64,000 bases of DNA from Fimbriimonadales bacterium (GCA_026129745.1 JAHCHL010000005.1:112902-176901), one strand, 5' to 3'; shown: positions 37,706-47,438, counted from the first letter of the stretch. A program made the numbers and translations. The notes: generated by a model from the sequence alone, not told the origin.

Positions 37706-39409
37706 TTCAATCAGCCGCAAGCTGACATTTCGATTTCCGTTGAACTCGTCGATGCGTGGTTCGACGATTAAGTCTGCCCGATCGCCGCTTCCGAATTGCG
37801 ACAGCTTTTCCCCAAACGAGAAGCCAATGCCCGTTAGCGACGACTTGCCTCCGATGCCGAACCTTACATGCTCAGGTTTTGAAGTCGGCGCAACGAATGT
37901 AAAAGTAGTTTCTCGGAGTTCGAGCCGAACGTTCGGATTTGCCTCGCCGAAAGGCTCCATCTTGCTAAGCGAGTCGACTCCAAGGAAGTCGATTTCGTCC
38001 GGATGGACGGATATGTCGGCTTCCACCTTCGGAATAAGATCGCTTGGCTTAAGTGTCCGATTCGCATACTCGATCAATCGCTCGCGAGCTTCTTCTAAAC
38101 GAGCCGCGTCCAAACTGAACCCAGCAGCACGCTCATGGCCACCACCGGATAAAAACAGCTCACCGTGCGCGGTGATTACTTCGTATAAACTGAAACCAGG
38201 AATGCTGCGCGCCGAGCCTTTGGCAATTCCATCGTCTCCGATCGTCGCGACAAACGCTGGGCGATAAAATCGTTCGGCGATCTTTCCTGCGACGATACCA
38301 ATCACCCCCGCGTGCCATCCCTCCGCTGCAACAAGAATGAGCGGCGCAGTATGTAAGTTGTCTTGAAAGATCAGTTCTTCTGCGTGTTCGAGAATGCGCT
38401 CTTGTTCCGCGCGCCGCGCGCGATTGTGTTCATCTAACAGAGTTGCCTTTTCTTCCGCTTCGTAAGGATCATCGGTAAGCAAGAGCCGCAACGAATGCTC
38501 TGCGTCATCGATTCGGCCCGCAGCGTTAAGCCTTGGACCCAGTCCCCATCCAACGTCTCTTGCAGTGAGCGGCCTAGCTGGATCCTTTAGCGCTTTGCTG
38601 ATCAGCGCACGAATTCCCGGCTTCTTCGTTTCGGCGAGATGCCGAAGCCCGAACGCGGCAAGGACGCGGTTTTCTCCAGTTAGGGGAACAACGTCGGCGA
38701 TCGTTCCAAGCGCGACCAAGTCGAGGAATGCGCGCTGGAACTGTTCTCGTTTTGCGCCGCACTCTTCGGCGACGGCTTGCGCCATCTTAAAAGCGACACC
38801 TGCACCAGCCAAGAACTTAAAAGGATACGTGGAATCCTTTCGATGCGGATTGACGACAGCTTCCGCGGACGGCAGAGTCTCGCCGACTTCGTGATGATCG
38901 GTCACAACGACCCGCATGCCGTGCGACTTAGCCTCATCGACCGTCAGGTGTGCAGATGACCCGCAGTCGCAAGTCAAAAACAGCTTGCATCCCAGGTCAT
39001 GGGCTTCTTGAACGGCCATTGAGTGAATCCCATAACCTTCCTTCATGCGATGAGGTACGTGAGTCACGACATCGAACCCCAGGCGCGAAAGGCTTCGGGC
39101 CCAAATCGCAGCACTTGAAACGCCGTCCACGTCGTAGTCGCCGTGGACATAAATCCGTTCTCCCTGCTCCTTAGCCAGCATGATCTGCCGAACAGCCTCC
39201 TGTGCGTCAGGCAAGAGCAGCGGATCATGCAGCTGAGAGAGGTCAGGGTTGAGGAATTCGTGAGCTTCGGCAGCAGTCTGGAACCCTCTTGCAGTCAGGA
39301 TGGCCGCGAGCAGGCCGGGGATGCCCAGCTCTTGCATTAGCCTGTGCTCCGCCGCAGGGTCGCGTTGCCTCGACACCCAGATTGGCTTTACGGGGGACTC
39401 GGAAGTCAC
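37673..39409 (-). CDS. recJ: Single-stranded-DNA-specific exonuclease RecJ
   Basis: 578 residues. 5'-3' ssDNA exonuclease in recombination and mismatch repair. DHH motifs: VHGDYDVDGVSSAAIWARSL (DxD), LTCDCGSSA, VVTDHHEVGE and NPHRKDSTYPFKFLAGAGVA. The DHHA1 part has AEGWHAGVIGIVAGKIAERF and SGGGHERAAGFSL. The OB-like domain ends the protein. The start is GTG with TAGAAT six bases before. It overlaps the convergent HtrA-like gene by 33 bases. Confidence 0.95.
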   Translation of the reverse strand: MTSESPVKPIWVSRQRDPAAEHRLMQELGIPGLLAAILTARGFQTAAEAHEFLNPDLSQLHDPLLLPDAQEAVRQIMLAKEQGERIYVHGDYDVDGVSSAAIWARSLSRLGFDVVTHVPHRMKEGYGIHSMAVQEAHDLGCKLFLTCDCGSSAHLTVDEAKSHGMRVVVTDHHEVGETLPSAEAVVNPHRKDSTYPFKFLAGAGVAFKMAQAVAEECGAKREQFQRAFLDLVALGTIADVVPLTGENRVLAAFGLRHLAETKKPGIRALISKALKDPARPLTARDVGWGLGPRLNAAGRIDDAEHSLRLLLTDDPYEAEEKATLLDEHNRARRAEQERILEHAEELIFQDNLHTAPLILVAAEGWHAGVIGIVAGKIAERFYRPAFVATIGDDGIAKGSARSIPGFSLYEVITAHGELFLSGGGHERAAGFSLDAARLEEARERLIEYANRTLKPSDLIPKVEADISVHPDEIDFLGVDSLSKMEPFGEANPNVRLELRETTFTFVAPTSKPEHVRFGIGGKSSLTGIGFSFGEKLSQFGSGDRADLIVEPRIDEFNGNRNVSLRLIELKSDRDSFDV

Positions 39410-39415
39410 TCGCTC

Positions 39416-39421
39416 ATTCTA
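39416..39421 (-). promoter_or_regulatory. -10 box TAGAAT, leaderless start of recJ
   Basis: On the minus strand TAGAAT is followed by GAGCGA and the GTG start at 39409, with no ribosome-binding site. Confidence 0.55.
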
Positions 39422-39473
39422 CCGATGTGCGTTCGGTTGAGAACCCAACGGCTCGAAATCCGTCATATAGAAA

Positions 39474-41225
39474 GTGGTCCAAATCCGGCGCTCTCTCCTG
39501 TTGATCGTCTTCTGCCTTGCCCCGCTCCTCGGATGCGGAGGTGGAGGCGGGCTCATCAAATTGGTTTACTTTACCGATTGGACCGGAGGCCAATCCTCCA
39601 TGAGCCAGCGGATTAGAATCGCGGATCCATCTGGCGGGGGCTTTACCGAACTTGTGATGAACAACACAACCGGTGGTCAGCAATCGATCGAGTTCTCGAA
39701 CTTGAAGAAAGGGAGTTACATCGTTCGAGTCTGGCTGTATTCTTTGCCAAACGCCGGGGGAACTCTGCTGGGTGAGATCAACGATTTGGCAGCATTTACT
39801 GCCTCAACCTCGAACTATCGAACCAAAGTCACGGGAACGGCGACTCAAGTGGTTGTTTCGCCTTCTCAGGCGTCCATTCCCGTTCAACGAAGCATTCAGC
39901 TCTATGCAGTTGTCAGGGACGCGCAAGGTGACACGCTGTTCGTGCCGCCAGGGTCGTTTCAGTGGACCGCACTAAACGGGCATGCGAGTGTCAACCAAGA
40001 AGGAATCGTCGTCGGAGAAACGCAGGGCCAAGGTGTCATTCGTGCGTTCGAAATCAACAGCGGACTCCAAAACACAGCCGTCATCAATGTAACTCCGATA
40101 CAAACGACAACGACGAAGTGGACGATCTTGGTCTTCTTGAACGCTGCGAATGACCTCGATACATTCAGCGATTTGAATGTCAACCAAATGGAACGCGTCG
40201 CTAACAACGCGGAAGTTCGATTCGTCGTTCAGTGGAAGAGGGTCCAGTCACTTGGATTCGGCGCGCCGTGGACTGGAACACGCAGATACCTTGTTCGCTA
40301 TGACAACAACCCGAACAACGGATGGGAACACATTCAAAGTGAGCTGATTCAGGATTTGGGCACGGGCGTCGACATGGGTGCTAAGGAGACTCTGCGCGAT
40401 TTCATTAACTGGGGAATGACTTTCTATCCCGCTGAGAGGTACGTGGTTGTGGTCTGGAACCATGGATCAGGCTGGAGAGATGAGCTTCCAGTCGAGCCGA
40501 CAAGAGGCGTTAGCTTCGATGACGAATTCGGAACTTACATCAAGACTTACGAGCTTGCGCAAGCGCTCGATTCGATCAACACGATCGACATCCTTTCGTG
40601 GGATGCGAGCCTTATGCAAATGATAGAAGTCGCCTACGAGGTCAAAGATCGCGTGAGTTATGTTGTCGGCTCAGAAGAAAGCCCCCCTGGCGAAGGCTTG
40701 CCCTACCATTTGGTGTTTGGTCCGCTTCGCGACAATCCTAATCTCGCCACAGAAACATTCCTCCAACATTTCGGGCTGGGGATGCTTCAGTTCTATGGGG
40801 AGTCCCGCGCTGTTACCCAAAGCTCTGTTCGCACATCACAAATGCAAAACCTTGCGACAGCCCTCAATGCGCTGGGTAATCAACTGATCGCAACTTCAGG
40901 CGCATACAACGCAGAGGTTCAGCAAGTCAGGCAGACGTCGGAAGCTTATGGCGCGCAGTACGGCCACATTTACAGAGACCTGGGACATGTATGTCAACGC
41001 ATAAAGGCGCTCATTCCTCACGCCGGCATAGCGAACGCCTGTGACGACGTTCTTGCGGCGATTCAGGCGGCGGTCGTTCACAACCACAAAAACTCACACA
41101 GGCCAAACGCCACCGGACTGTCTATTGAGTTCGGTCCTGGAACGCAGCCTTACTGGAACACCTATGACCTCCTGTCGCTAAGCGTCGCGACAAGTTGGAA
41201 CGACTGGTGTCGAATATCGCCTTAG
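39474..41225 (+). CDS. Clostripain-like (C11) lipoprotein with Cys-to-Ser at the nucleophile
   Basis: 583 residues. GTG start, signal with lipobox LLGC near residue 17 and a poly-Gly spacer. An Ig/Big2-like domain lies near 125-210 (VVVSPSQASIPVQRSIQLYA), then the C11 peptidase domain: KWTILVFLNAANDLD, catalytic His in VVVWNHGSGWRD, and SWDASLMQMIEVAYEVKDRV. The usual motif here is DACLMxxxEVAYEL; the codon is AGC (Ser) instead of TGC (Cys). SEESPPGEGLPYHLVFGPL is conserved. It is probably inactive or altered in chemistry. Confidence 0.85.
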   Translation: MVQIRRSLLLIVFCLAPLLGCGGGGGLIKLVYFTDWTGGQSSMSQRIRIADPSGGGFTELVMNNTTGGQQSIEFSNLKKGSYIVRVWLYSLPNAGGTLLGEINDLAAFTASTSNYRTKVTGTATQVVVSPSQASIPVQRSIQLYAVVRDAQGDTLFVPPGSFQWTALNGHASVNQEGIVVGETQGQGVIRAFEINSGLQNTAVINVTPIQTTTTKWTILVFLNAANDLDTFSDLNVNQMERVANNAEVRFVVQWKRVQSLGFGAPWTGTRRYLVRYDNNPNNGWEHIQSELIQDLGTGVDMGAKETLRDFINWGMTFYPAERYVVVVWNHGSGWRDELPVEPTRGVSFDDEFGTYIKTYELAQALDSINTIDILSWDASLMQMIEVAYEVKDRVSYVVGSEESPPGEGLPYHLVFGPLRDNPNLATETFLQHFGLGMLQFYGESRAVTQSSVRTSQMQNLATALNALGNQLIATSGAYNAEVQQVRQTSEAYGAQYGHIYRDLGHVCQRIKALIPHAGIANACDDVLAAIQAAVVHNHKNSHRPNATGLSIEFGPGTQPYWNTYDLLSLSVATSWNDWCRISP

Positions 41226-41228
41226 CGA

Positions 41229-41990
41229 TCAGTCGGTTTTTGGCGAAATCACGACACGGCGATTCGGTTCTTCACCTTCGCTGTATGTCTCAACGCCTTC
41301 GAAGTCGATGAGCGCTTGGTGAATGACTCGCCTCTCGTGCGCGGGGAGTGCGTCGAAAACCGCTTCTTGCTGGATCTTTACGACTTCTTCTGCGATCGCT
41401 CTTGCTTCAGCCTCGAGCGCGGCTTGTCGCTGTTCGCGATACTTTCTTGCATCGAGCGTAAGACGAACACCGCCCGGCAACACACGAGTTAACATCGCAT
41501 TTCCAAGGTATTGCACTGAGTCGATGACTGGCTGCTTCGATTGAAGCAGCATGCCAACATCCTCTCCACTTAAGCCAAGGTGAACATACTTCCCAGACGT
41601 GCTTTCGACCTCGACATCGATGTTGAGTTCACAAGCGTCGAAGAGGCCTTTGATCAACTCCTGACACAGTTCGGCGTCCGTTTCGGTCGCTTCGATGTTG
41701 ATATCTTCGGATCCAAATTCGTCGTCGGCCTCGACATGGACGGCAGCGACTTCGGATGGAGTGTCTGAATCGACCTTCTCTTCAGCCTTGGTTGCTCGCT
41801 TTCTTGTAACCTTCGGCTTGTCGACGACGGTTGCTTTAACCTTGTAGTTGTTCTTGGCGAATAGTCCTTTCGCGCCTTGTTCGACTACTTCGAATTCAAG
41901 TTGGTCGATGGACACGCCGAGCGCGTCAGCGGCGGCGCGCTTTGCTTCGTCGAGTGTTCTGCCAGTGGCTTCGGTTGATTGTTCGGACAT
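41229..41990 (-). CDS. jag: Jag/KhpB (SpoIIIJ-associated) RNA-binding protein
   Basis: About 253 residues from the ATG at 41990, which has GGGAGG at 42004-42009; an upstream start at 42008 is less likely. The Jag_N domain is at the start (GRTLDEAKRAAADALGVSID, GLFAKNNYKVKA), then an acidic linker, a KH-like domain (about 105-180) and an R3H domain with EEVVKIQQEAVFDALPAHER and the RR-V-HQAL helix. It binds RNA with KhpA and affects cell-wall growth in Gram-positives. It follows yidC, its usual neighbour. Confidence 0.9.
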   Translation of the reverse strand: MSEQSTEATGRTLDEAKRAAADALGVSIDQLEFEVVEQGAKGLFAKNNYKVKATVVDKPKVTRKRATKAEEKVDSDTPSEVAAVHVEADDEFGSEDINIEATETDAELCQELIKGLFDACELNIDVEVESTSGKYVHLGLSGEDVGMLLQSKQPVIDSVQYLGNAMLTRVLPGGVRLTLDARKYREQRQAALEAEARAIAEEVVKIQQEAVFDALPAHERRVIHQALIDFEGVETYSEGEEPNRRVVISPKTD

Positions 41991-42018
41991 GGATGGATTT
42001 CCTCCCAAAGGGAATTCG

Positions 42019-43287
42019 TTATTTTTTCTTTTTCTTCGGCTTGTGCAGCTTCGGTGCGCCAGTTCGTTCGCGAGGTTTGATCTCTTTTCCGTTCTTCGCG
42101 GATCCGTCAGTCGGTGTCAATCCACCAAACATTCCTTTCTTCTGTTGATCTTCTGGAACTTCGACCAAAGGCGGAATCGGCTGCCGTGATAGATAAATGG
42201 ACTGTGCGGTCGAAAGCATATTGATTCCAATCCAGTAAATGACGAACGCGCTGGGGAACGGTGCAAAAGGCATCATCATGATGAAAGTGAAGACCACTGC
42301 CATGATGATCCCGATCATTCTGGTTTGGCGGGCGTTCGACGGATCGACAGGTGTCACCATCGTGCTGAGCACCATCGAAATGCCGTATAGAATGACCAGC
42401 GGAATGTCTCGCTCGCCGAGGTTCGGTGCAAGAATTCCTGGCATCAGCTTCGCCGTCTCAGGGTTCACCCACAAGAACGTGCCCGATTGAAACTCGAACC
42501 GGTATGCGTTCATGCAATAGAACACCCAGATGAAGAATGGCAGCTGAATCAGCATCGGCCAACAGCCCGCAAGTGGGTTGATGCCGTACTTCTGGTAAAG
42601 CTTCATCGTTCGCGTCTGAAGCTCTGGACCTTGATACTTCTCCTGCAATTCTTTGATCATTGGTTGCAAGAGCGCCATTCGCTTGAAACCCATGATCTGC
42701 TTGGTCGCGAGCGGCCACACGAGTACGCGCACGATGATCGCCAATACGAGGGCAGCAAACCAGTAGCTGAAGCCGGCAACGCTGCCCGTAATCTTTACAA
42801 GGAAGTCGATGACGTTGTAGCCAAACTGGATGATCGAGCTTTTTGGTAAAGCGACTGCCAGTTTTCGACTGTCTTCTTTTCTCGCAAGAGCATTCCGTCC
42901 GATCTCGGTATCAGCATGCTGCTTGGCGATTATGTCAAACGCTTGGTAGGCGAGTACGGCAGCATTGTAGTCGCGAGACTTTTCTGCAGACTTGTATTTC
43001 GCTTCTGCAATCGAATACTCAACTTGTTGTGCTTGTTCTTCCGCGCTTTTGCGTTGATCTTGATCTAAGGAATCGAGGGTGTCGTTGATCCTTGAAAGGT
43101 ATTCGGTTCCGGAAGCAATGATCGCGTTGTGATCATTCGACTCGATCGCCTTCACATATTGCTCGCGAAGCTGCTCGGTGGAAAGGGGATTCGAACGGGG
43201 AACACAGAAGAGTTGAAAGCCGAGAAACACCGTGACGGCGATCATCAGCATGGTCAGGAAATTGCTTCTGGGGGTTGGTTGAGCCAT
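42019..43287 (-). CDS. yidC: Membrane protein insertase YidC/Oxa1
   Basis: 422 residues. N-terminal anchor (LTMLMIAVTVFLGFQLFCVP), a helical coiled region of about 130 residues in place of the large periplasmic domain, then five membrane segments. The conserved positive residue lies in VRVLVWPLATKQIMGFKRMA, followed by LQEKYQGPELQTRTMKLYQK and GINPLAGCWPMLIQLPFFIW. A Lys-rich tail ends in KPKKKKK, which can contact the ribosome. The cluster rpmH-rnpA-yidD-yidC-jag is classical. Confidence 0.95.
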   Translation of the reverse strand: MAQPTPRSNFLTMLMIAVTVFLGFQLFCVPRSNPLSTEQLREQYVKAIESNDHNAIIASGTEYLSRINDTLDSLDQDQRKSAEEQAQQVEYSIAEAKYKSAEKSRDYNAAVLAYQAFDIIAKQHADTEIGRNALARKEDSRKLAVALPKSSIIQFGYNVIDFLVKITGSVAGFSYWFAALVLAIIVRVLVWPLATKQIMGFKRMALLQPMIKELQEKYQGPELQTRTMKLYQKYGINPLAGCWPMLIQLPFFIWVFYCMNAYRFEFQSGTFLWVNPETAKLMPGILAPNLGERDIPLVILYGISMVLSTMVTPVDPSNARQTRMIGIIMAVVFTFIMMMPFAPFPSAFVIYWIGINMLSTAQSIYLSRQPIPPLVEVPEDQQKKGMFGGLTPTDGSAKNGKEIKPRERTGAPKLHKPKKKKK

Positions 43288-43301
43288 CTTTCAGCCGAAG
43301 G

Positions 43302-43520
43302 TCAGGGCACGGGATCGAATCCGCCGGGATTGAAAGGATGGCAACGCGCAATGCGCCGGATTCCCATCCAGCTTCCTTTCAGCAGTCCGTACTTCTGTAT
43401 CGCCTCCAAAGTGTATTGCGAGCAACTGGGTGTGAACCGGCATACTGCGGGCTTCCAGCGCGTACCTCGCTGATACGCCCTGATGAGGCCAACGCCCATC
43501 TTTCTTCCCAACTGTCTCAA
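43302..43520 (-). CDS. yidD: Membrane protein insertion efficiency factor YidD
   Basis: 72 residues. The family core is clear: [20 protein letters not shown], then [20 protein letters not shown] and [17 protein letters not shown]. YidD helps YidC-dependent insertion at the inner face of the membrane. The start is a TTG at 43520 overlapping the rnpA stop; an ATG at 43499 would cut into the N-terminal amphipathic helix. Confidence 0.93.
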   Translation of the reverse strand: MRQLGRKMGVGLIRAYQRGTRWKPAVCRFTPSCSQYTLEAIQKYGLLKGSWMGIRRIARCHPFNPGGFDPVP

Positions 43521-43840
43521 ATCGTTAGTTGTCTTAACGCCTCTCGAATCACTTCGAGAGCTTGGCTTCCCGGAATCTTCGATCCGGCAGGCTTGATCAG
43601 CATGACCAAGTCGATTTCTCCGGGGATACTTTCTTCACAAAGGCGCAACGCCTCTCGCCATCGCCTGCGCACCCGGTTGCGGTTAGCGATGCTTCCAATC
43701 GATTTCGCGGCTACTACTGCGGCCCGGCCATGGCCGCGAGCCCAGATTATACGCAGTTCAGGGCGGTCCAAAACCCGCCCCATACTGAAAACTCGTTCAA
43801 ACTCGGCCTTATTGCTTAGGCGACGAGCCTTAGACAGCAA
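43517..43840 (-). CDS. rnpA: Ribonuclease P protein component
   Basis: 107 residues. It binds the RNase P RNA and helps 5' maturation of tRNA. Motifs: [17 protein letters not shown] near the start and the RNR block [20 protein letters not shown]. Its most plausible start is a TTG at 43840 that lies inside the rpmH reading frame (11-base overlap), since the next Met is past the first conserved helix. The stop overlaps yidD. Confidence 0.93.
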   Translation of the reverse strand: MLSKARRLSNKAEFERVFSMGRVLDRPELRIIWARGHGRAAVVAAKSIGSIANRNRVRRRWREALRLCEESIPGEIDLVMLIKPAGSKIPGSQALEVIREALRQLTI

Positions 43841-43964
43841 TCTTGTGGCGGCCCTTCTTCCGCCGGCGCTTGAGCACGTTCCGACCGTTCTGCGTTTTCA
43901 TTCTTGTTCGGAATCCGTGGGTTTTGTGCTTGTGGCGGTTATTGGGTTGATAGGTGCGCTTCAT
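43830..43964 (-). CDS. rpmH: 50S ribosomal protein L34
   Basis: 44 residues. [20 protein letters not shown], then [20 protein letters not shown] and KIAV: the highly conserved L34 sequence. GAGG lies eight bases before the ATG, and a TATAAT box on the minus strand at 43993-43998 gives a leader of about 20 bases. The 3' end overlaps the start of rnpA, reminiscent of the nested rpmH/rnpA of Thermus. Confidence 0.97.
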   Translation of the reverse strand: MKRTYQPNNRHKHKTHGFRTRMKTQNGRNVLKRRRKKGRHKIAV

Positions 43965-43992
43965 GGTGTCGACCTCGGATGAATGAGCCGCA

Positions 43993-43998
43993 ATTATA
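43993..43998 (-). promoter_or_regulatory. -10 box TATAAT of the rpmH operon
   Basis: A consensus TATAAT on the minus strand, 28 bases before the rpmH ATG. It lies 12 bases from the plus-strand TACAAT of the exchanger gene, so the two promoters overlap back to back. Confidence 0.65.
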
Positions 43999-44009
43999 CC
44001 GCCTGAGGC

Positions 44010-44015
44010 TACAAT
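44010..44015 (+). promoter_or_regulatory. -10 box TACAAT, leaderless start of the exchanger gene
   Basis: TACAAT is followed by nine bases and the ATG at 44025, with no ribosome-binding site. Confidence 0.55.
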
Positions 44016-44024
44016 TCTGCCTTC

Positions 44025-44954
44025 ATGAGTCCATGGCTTTGGTTGCTGATCGGTTTTGTAAGCGCCGGTCTTGGCGGAGAGTTGTTCGTGCGAGGGGCCG
44101 TTGGACTCGCATCCTGGGCGAGGGTCTCTCCGGGCATCATCGGCGCGACCGTAGCCGCCTTTGCCACCTCGAGCGCAGAGGCAGCGGTCGCGATTTCGTC
44201 GGCGACCGCCGGCAAACCTGAGATCTCGCTGGGAAACGCAATCGGCGCGAACGTCGCGAATATCGCGTTCATTCTGGGAGCTGGCTTGCTGATCTCAGCC
44301 ATGACGACCTCAAAGAGCGGCCTCAAGAGAGACTTTCCTGCTGCGATCCTCGCTCCAATTGTTTTGATTTTGTTCGCTTGGGACGGACAACTTTCGAGAC
44401 TCGATTGCGCGCTGATGCTTGTGCTGTTCTTTGCCTGGCTGACTGGCGTTACCATGGAAGCGAAGAAACAACGGAGCGAGGTCGTGGAGACGCTCGGTGA
44501 GATCAATCATCCGCTTGTCATCACATGGCTGGTGATTGGCCTGGGCCTGCTCGCTGTGGCAGGTCATACGATCGTGATCGGCGCGGAGGGTGTCGGTGAA
44601 ATCTTCGGTCTCGACAAGTTCGTTGTTGGCGCAACGCTCGTCGCGGTTGGAACGACGATTCCAGAGCTTGCGACGATGGTCATCGCAAAATTGAAGAAAC
44701 ACGATGAAGTCGGCCTTGGGACAGTCATCGGTAGCAACATCTTCAACATCCTATTCGTGGTGCCGGTCGCAGGAGTAATCCACCCGATTTCAGCTTCCAT
44801 TCGTGACATTGGAGTTGGAGTTGCATTCGGAGTGTTCGTTTTGCTGTGCGCCTATCCGCAAGGCACAGGCAAGATTCCAAGATGGAGAGGCGTGGTTCTC
44901 GTGACGCTGTACGTCGCCTACTTGACGGTGGTATTGCGATTGGGGCCGAACTAG
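44025..44954 (+). CDS. Sodium/calcium exchanger family protein (YrbG/CaxA type)
   Basis: 309 residues and about ten membrane segments in two inverted Na_Ca_ex repeats. The alpha motifs are visible in each: [20 protein letters not shown] with [16 protein letters not shown], and [20 protein letters not shown] with [16 protein letters not shown]. It exchanges Ca2+ (or other cations) for Na+ or K+ across the inner membrane. It ends on a CTAG shared with the convergent P-type Ca2+ ATPase, which has a related role. Confidence 0.92.
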   Translation: MSPWLWLLIGFVSAGLGGELFVRGAVGLASWARVSPGIIGATVAAFATSSAEAAVAISSATAGKPEISLGNAIGANVANIAFILGAGLLISAMTTSKSGLKRDFPAAILAPIVLILFAWDGQLSRLDCALMLVLFFAWLTGVTMEAKKQRSEVVETLGEINHPLVITWLVIGLGLLAVAGHTIVIGAEGVGEIFGLDKFVVGATLVAVGTTIPELATMVIAKLKKHDEVGLGTVIGSNIFNILFVVPVAGVIHPISASIRDIGVGVAFGVFVLLCAYPQGTGKIPRWRGVVLVTLYVAYLTVVLRLGPN

Positions 44955-47431
44955 CTCATCCGTTCGCCTGAAAATGGCAAGTGAGTGTAGCTCTCTGCGA
45001 GGATCCAAACGGCAATGACCGCTGCTGTCAGAACAGCGACTCCATTCCAACCGATCGGGACAACGCCTAGCATGAGCTGGATGGTTGGCAATGTCATCGT
45101 CAGCGCCTGCACGGCGATTCCGAGCATGATCGATCCAGCGAGGAGCCAGTTTGGATGAACGGGCCGCACAGGACCCCTTGATGGGTATGCGAACGCAAGC
45201 TGCGCAAGGCAAGCGTATTGAAACAGAATCATGCGGATCTCTTCCGTACTGAATCCGAATTTCGGCAACAGCGCGAGTAGGCCCAAGCCAATCGATGCTT
45301 TCATTGCGCCCGTAATCAAAATGAACCGGGTGGAGACTGCATCCAACAGCGGCTCAGCCGGATCACGTGGTTTTCGCTTCATTAGGTTCGCGTTTTCGTC
45401 GAATGCGAGCGCCAGCGCCGGCGGTCCATCCGTTATCACGTTGCCCCACAAGAGCATGACTGCCGTGAGCGGCAGCAACAGTTGACCTCCCTCTTCTCTC
45501 AACCCGAGTGCCACTGAACCCAACATGCCGCCAAGCACGATCAGTACAAGAGAAACATTTGTGCTAAACAAGAATTTGATGAACTTGCGCAGATTCTCAT
45601 AGATGTTTCTTCCTTCTCGAATCGCTTTCACGATGGTGGCGAAGTTGTCGTCGAGCAAGACCAAGTCTGATACTTCGCGCGCGACGTCGCTTCCTCGTTT
45701 GCCCATTGCTACGCCGACATCCGAGCGTTTCAGCGATGGAGCATCATTGACTCCATCGCCTGTCATCGCCACTATTTCGCCGTTTCTCTTTAGACATTCG
45801 ACGATCTTCAGCTTGTGCTCCGGCGAGACTCGAGCAAACACGTTCGTGCTTTCAACTGCTTGAGAAAGCTTTTCGATCGACATCTCTTCGATTTCTTGGC
45901 CGCTTATCGCATTCGGCGATTCGATTCCTACATGTCGCGCTATGGCGAGAGCGGTCGCCGGATGGTCGCCAGTTATCATGACGACTCGAATTCCAGCTGA
46001 CTTAGCGTCTTCGATGGCTTGTGGAACTTCTGGCCTCGGCGGATCCCACATTGCGACCAATCCGAGAAAGTCCAAATTGTCCTTTTGATCTCCTTCACAT
46101 TCTGCGACAGCAAGGAGTCGATAGCCATCCGCCGCATATTCGTTGATCTTTGCAATCCACCTCTCGCGATCTTGCTGAGTCATTTCTGACATTTCCAAAA
46201 TCGTTTCGGGTGCGCCTTTGAAGTAACTTTGTGTAATTCCGTCCCTATCCACAGTTACTTGCATGTATTTAGTCGCGCTTTCAAATGGAACGCTGCTCTT
46301 TCTTGGGTGAAGCGCATGGATTTCGCTTGGATCATGATCGTGGCTTCTCGCAAATTCAATCAACGCCGATTCAAGCGGGTCACCTGCACCGGTCTCTGGG
46401 TCAGCATCGTTTGCGAGCACGATCGCACGAATCACGGACAATAGATCGGAAGCTTCAACATAACGCACTTCCATTCGGTTTTCAGTTAAGGTGCCTGTCT
46501 TGTCCGTCGCAATAACTGTTACGCTTCCAAGCGCTTCGACCGCACTCATCTTTCTGACAACAGCATTCTCCCTAGCCATGCGCTCGATTCCTCTTGCAAG
46601 CGTCAGCGTTAGGACTGCAGGCAATCCCTCAGGAACGGCGGCGACAGCGAGAGCGACCGCAAATAGGATCACATGCGTCGTTTGTGAAAGACCTTCGACT
46701 CCAACTCCCACTAGGATGATCAGCATTGACAAGGCCAGAACAATCTTGGCAATGCGATGGCCGAATGCGTCCAATCGACGTTCAAGCGGCGTTTTCTCTT
46801 GCTCTACGGTTTCAAGCAATCGGGCCATTTTTCCGAGAGTCGACTGCATCCCCGTCCTTGTCACTCGTACTTGGGCGCGCCCGCGAACGAAGAGGCTTCC
46901 AGCGAACACTTCGTCCCTGTCGGTTTTCTCTACAGGAACCGATTCTCCGGTCAGAACCGATTCATCGACCATTGGGGCGTCGGATTCCAGAATCACCCCG
47001 TCAGCTGAAATTCTGTCGCCTGCCTCGATCCGCAGGACGTCCCCTGGAACAATCTCTATACTGCTGATCTTCGTAAGCCGTCCGTCTCGCCACACCCAAA
47101 CGTTGGGGACAGATAGGCTCTTTAGCTTTGCAAGAGCTGCTTCTGCGCGCCTTTCCTGAAGTGCTCCCAACATTGCGTTTATGAAGAGAATGAGCGCAAT
47201 GGCAATCGATTCCAACGGAACAGTACTTGCGCCCTCGATAATCCATGTCGCCAGATCGAATGCAAGCGCAGCTAACAAGATGTAGATGATTGCACTCTTG
47301 AACTGTTCGAAAAAAACCCTTAAGAAATGCTTGCCTTTTGGCTCAGGCAACGCGTTTGGGCCAAACTTCTTGCGAAGTTCGGCTACCTGTGCAGTACTCA
47401 AACCAATTGCTCTCTCGCCCGCAAGCGGCAT
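44951..47431 (-). CDS. P-type cation-transporting ATPase, type IIA (Ca2+-like)
   Basis: 826 residues. Cation ATPase N-domain (LSTAQVAELRKKFGPNALPE), TGES loop in the actuator domain, AVAAVPEGLPAVLTLTLARG in membrane helix 4 (the PEGL of IIA pumps), phosphorylation motif DKTGTLTENRM, a nucleotide-binding domain with KGAPE, and TGDGVNDAPSLKRSDVGVAMG hinge. Six C-terminal membrane segments follow. It most likely exports Ca2+ or Mn2+. Its start has TAGAAT seven bases before the ATG. Confidence 0.93.
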   Translation of the reverse strand: MPLAGERAIGLSTAQVAELRKKFGPNALPEPKGKHFLRVFFEQFKSAIIYILLAALAFDLATWIIEGASTVPLESIAIALILFINAMLGALQERRAEAALAKLKSLSVPNVWVWRDGRLTKISSIEIVPGDVLRIEAGDRISADGVILESDAPMVDESVLTGESVPVEKTDRDEVFAGSLFVRGRAQVRVTRTGMQSTLGKMARLLETVEQEKTPLERRLDAFGHRIAKIVLALSMLIILVGVGVEGLSQTTHVILFAVALAVAAVPEGLPAVLTLTLARGIERMARENAVVRKMSAVEALGSVTVIATDKTGTLTENRMEVRYVEASDLLSVIRAIVLANDADPETGAGDPLESALIEFARSHDHDPSEIHALHPRKSSVPFESATKYMQVTVDRDGITQSYFKGAPETILEMSEMTQQDRERWIAKINEYAADGYRLLAVAECEGDQKDNLDFLGLVAMWDPPRPEVPQAIEDAKSAGIRVVMITGDHPATALAIARHVGIESPNAISGQEIEEMSIEKLSQAVESTNVFARVSPEHKLKIVECLKRNGEIVAMTGDGVNDAPSLKRSDVGVAMGKRGSDVAREVSDLVLLDDNFATIVKAIREGRNIYENLRKFIKFLFSTNVSLVLIVLGGMLGSVALGLREEGGQLLLPLTAVMLLWGNVITDGPPALALAFDENANLMKRKPRDPAEPLLDAVSTRFILITGAMKASIGLGLLALLPKFGFSTEEIRMILFQYACLAQLAFAYPSRGPVRPVHPNWLLAGSIMLGIAVQALTMTLPTIQLMLGVVPIGWNGVAVLTAAVIAVWILAESYTHLPFSGERMS

Positions 47432-47438
47432 GAAGTCA

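Noticed and set aside
43830..44024. Replication origin next to rpmH-rnpA
   Set aside because: No dnaA gene, no cluster of TTATCCACA-like boxes and no AT-rich repeats are present in the short spacer.
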